A DNA stretch of 5,627 nucleotides from the NCBI GenBank assembly GCA_022616595.1, contig JAKEEL010000256.1, positions 1 to 5,627 of the forward strand, read 5' to 3'. Within the stretch, counting starts at the first letter, position 1; each line of letters starts with the position of its first letter. Shown here piece by piece: positions 5,419-5,627 of this stretch. The position numbers and the translations under genes are program-made. Source of the DNA: Methylococcaceae bacterium. Its GTDB lineage: Bacteria; Pseudomonadota; Gammaproteobacteria; Methylococcales; UBA1147. Below the pieces are notes generated by a model. The model saw only the letters and a list, made by a program, of their open reading frames with translations. It was not told where the DNA came from and made no database searches.

Positions 5419-5627
5419 TGGCGTGGCTTCAAGTCCCTCGAATCGAAGGAACTGCGTCGCGGCAGGCGCACGCGGACCTTCCCGGCGACACCTACGAGCG
5501 GGAACTCGGCAAGGAAGGATTTTACGGTCCGGCCACCCAGATGCATCACCGGCATCCGCCCACCGGATGGTTGAACGTCGAGGGCGCAATGAGGCCGCGC
5601 GCGTTCGATACGCGGGAGATGGAGATC
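5418..5627 (+). CDS. hmgA: Homogentisate 1,2-dioxygenase, N-terminal part (runs off window)
   Basis: The first 70 codons of a gene that continues past the window edge. The product would open the ring of homogentisate to maleylacetoacetate, the step after HppD. The translated start is MAWLQVPRIEG, followed by GKEGFYGPATQMHHRHPPTG (residues 31-50) and then W51 and MRPRAFD (58-64). This matches the N-terminal HgmA region, where a GFxGP motif and a PTxW motif are followed by a short PRAFD-like segment. The Fe ligands of this family lie in the C-terminal cupin domain, outside the window, so catalytic competence cannot be judged. The ATG overlaps the hppD stop as TGATG, which suggests translational coupling; only GGGG/GGGTG-type purines precede it. 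Its place directly after hppD strongly supports the call. Confidence 0.85.
   Translation, partial: MAWLQVPRIEGTASRQAHADLPGDTYERELGKEGFYGPATQMHHRHPPTGWLNVEGAMRPRAFDTREMEI

Noticed and set aside
4957..5589. A minus-strand open frame of 210 codons across hppD and hmgA
   Set aside because: It is antisense to two confidently identified enzymes and shows no family-like features.

Overview
The window looks like chromosomal DNA of a moderately GC-rich Proteobacterium, most likely a gammaproteobacterium. That placement is a soft inference from the style of the 4-hydroxyphenylpyruvate dioxygenase and homogentisate dioxygenase proteins and the CopC/CopD pair; no rRNA, tRNA or marker gene confirms it. 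I saw no mobile element, CRISPR array or RNA gene.

Layout from left to right: a two-gene copper operon on the minus strand (copC at 2067-1684, then copD at 1681-50, 2 nt apart); a 380-bp divergent intergenic region (2068-2447) with weak regulatory signals; a plus-strand gene of unknown function (2448-2984) for a protein with a single membrane anchor; a 144-bp convergent gap (2985-3128) with one GC-rich hairpin; a minus-strand gene (4037-3129) for a heme-oxygenase-fold diiron oxidase (HDO)-like protein; a 328-bp divergent intergenic region (4038-4365) carrying a perfect 10-bp inverted repeat around possible face-to-face promoters; hppD (4366-5418); and the first 70 codons of hmgA (5418 to the window edge), overlapping hppD by one base.

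CopC is a secreted copper-binding protein of the Cu(II)-only type, and CopD is its multi-pass membrane partner, here with an extra C-terminal membrane module. HppD and HmgA are consecutive steps of tyrosine/phenylalanine catabolism: 4-hydroxyphenylpyruvate to homogentisate to maleylacetoacetate. The HDO-like gene shares its upstream region with hppD, so the two may be co-regulated. Its substrate cannot be read from the sequence. The pairing of an uncharacterised diiron oxidase with aromatic amino-acid breakdown, together with the shared inverted repeat, is the most interesting signal in the window.
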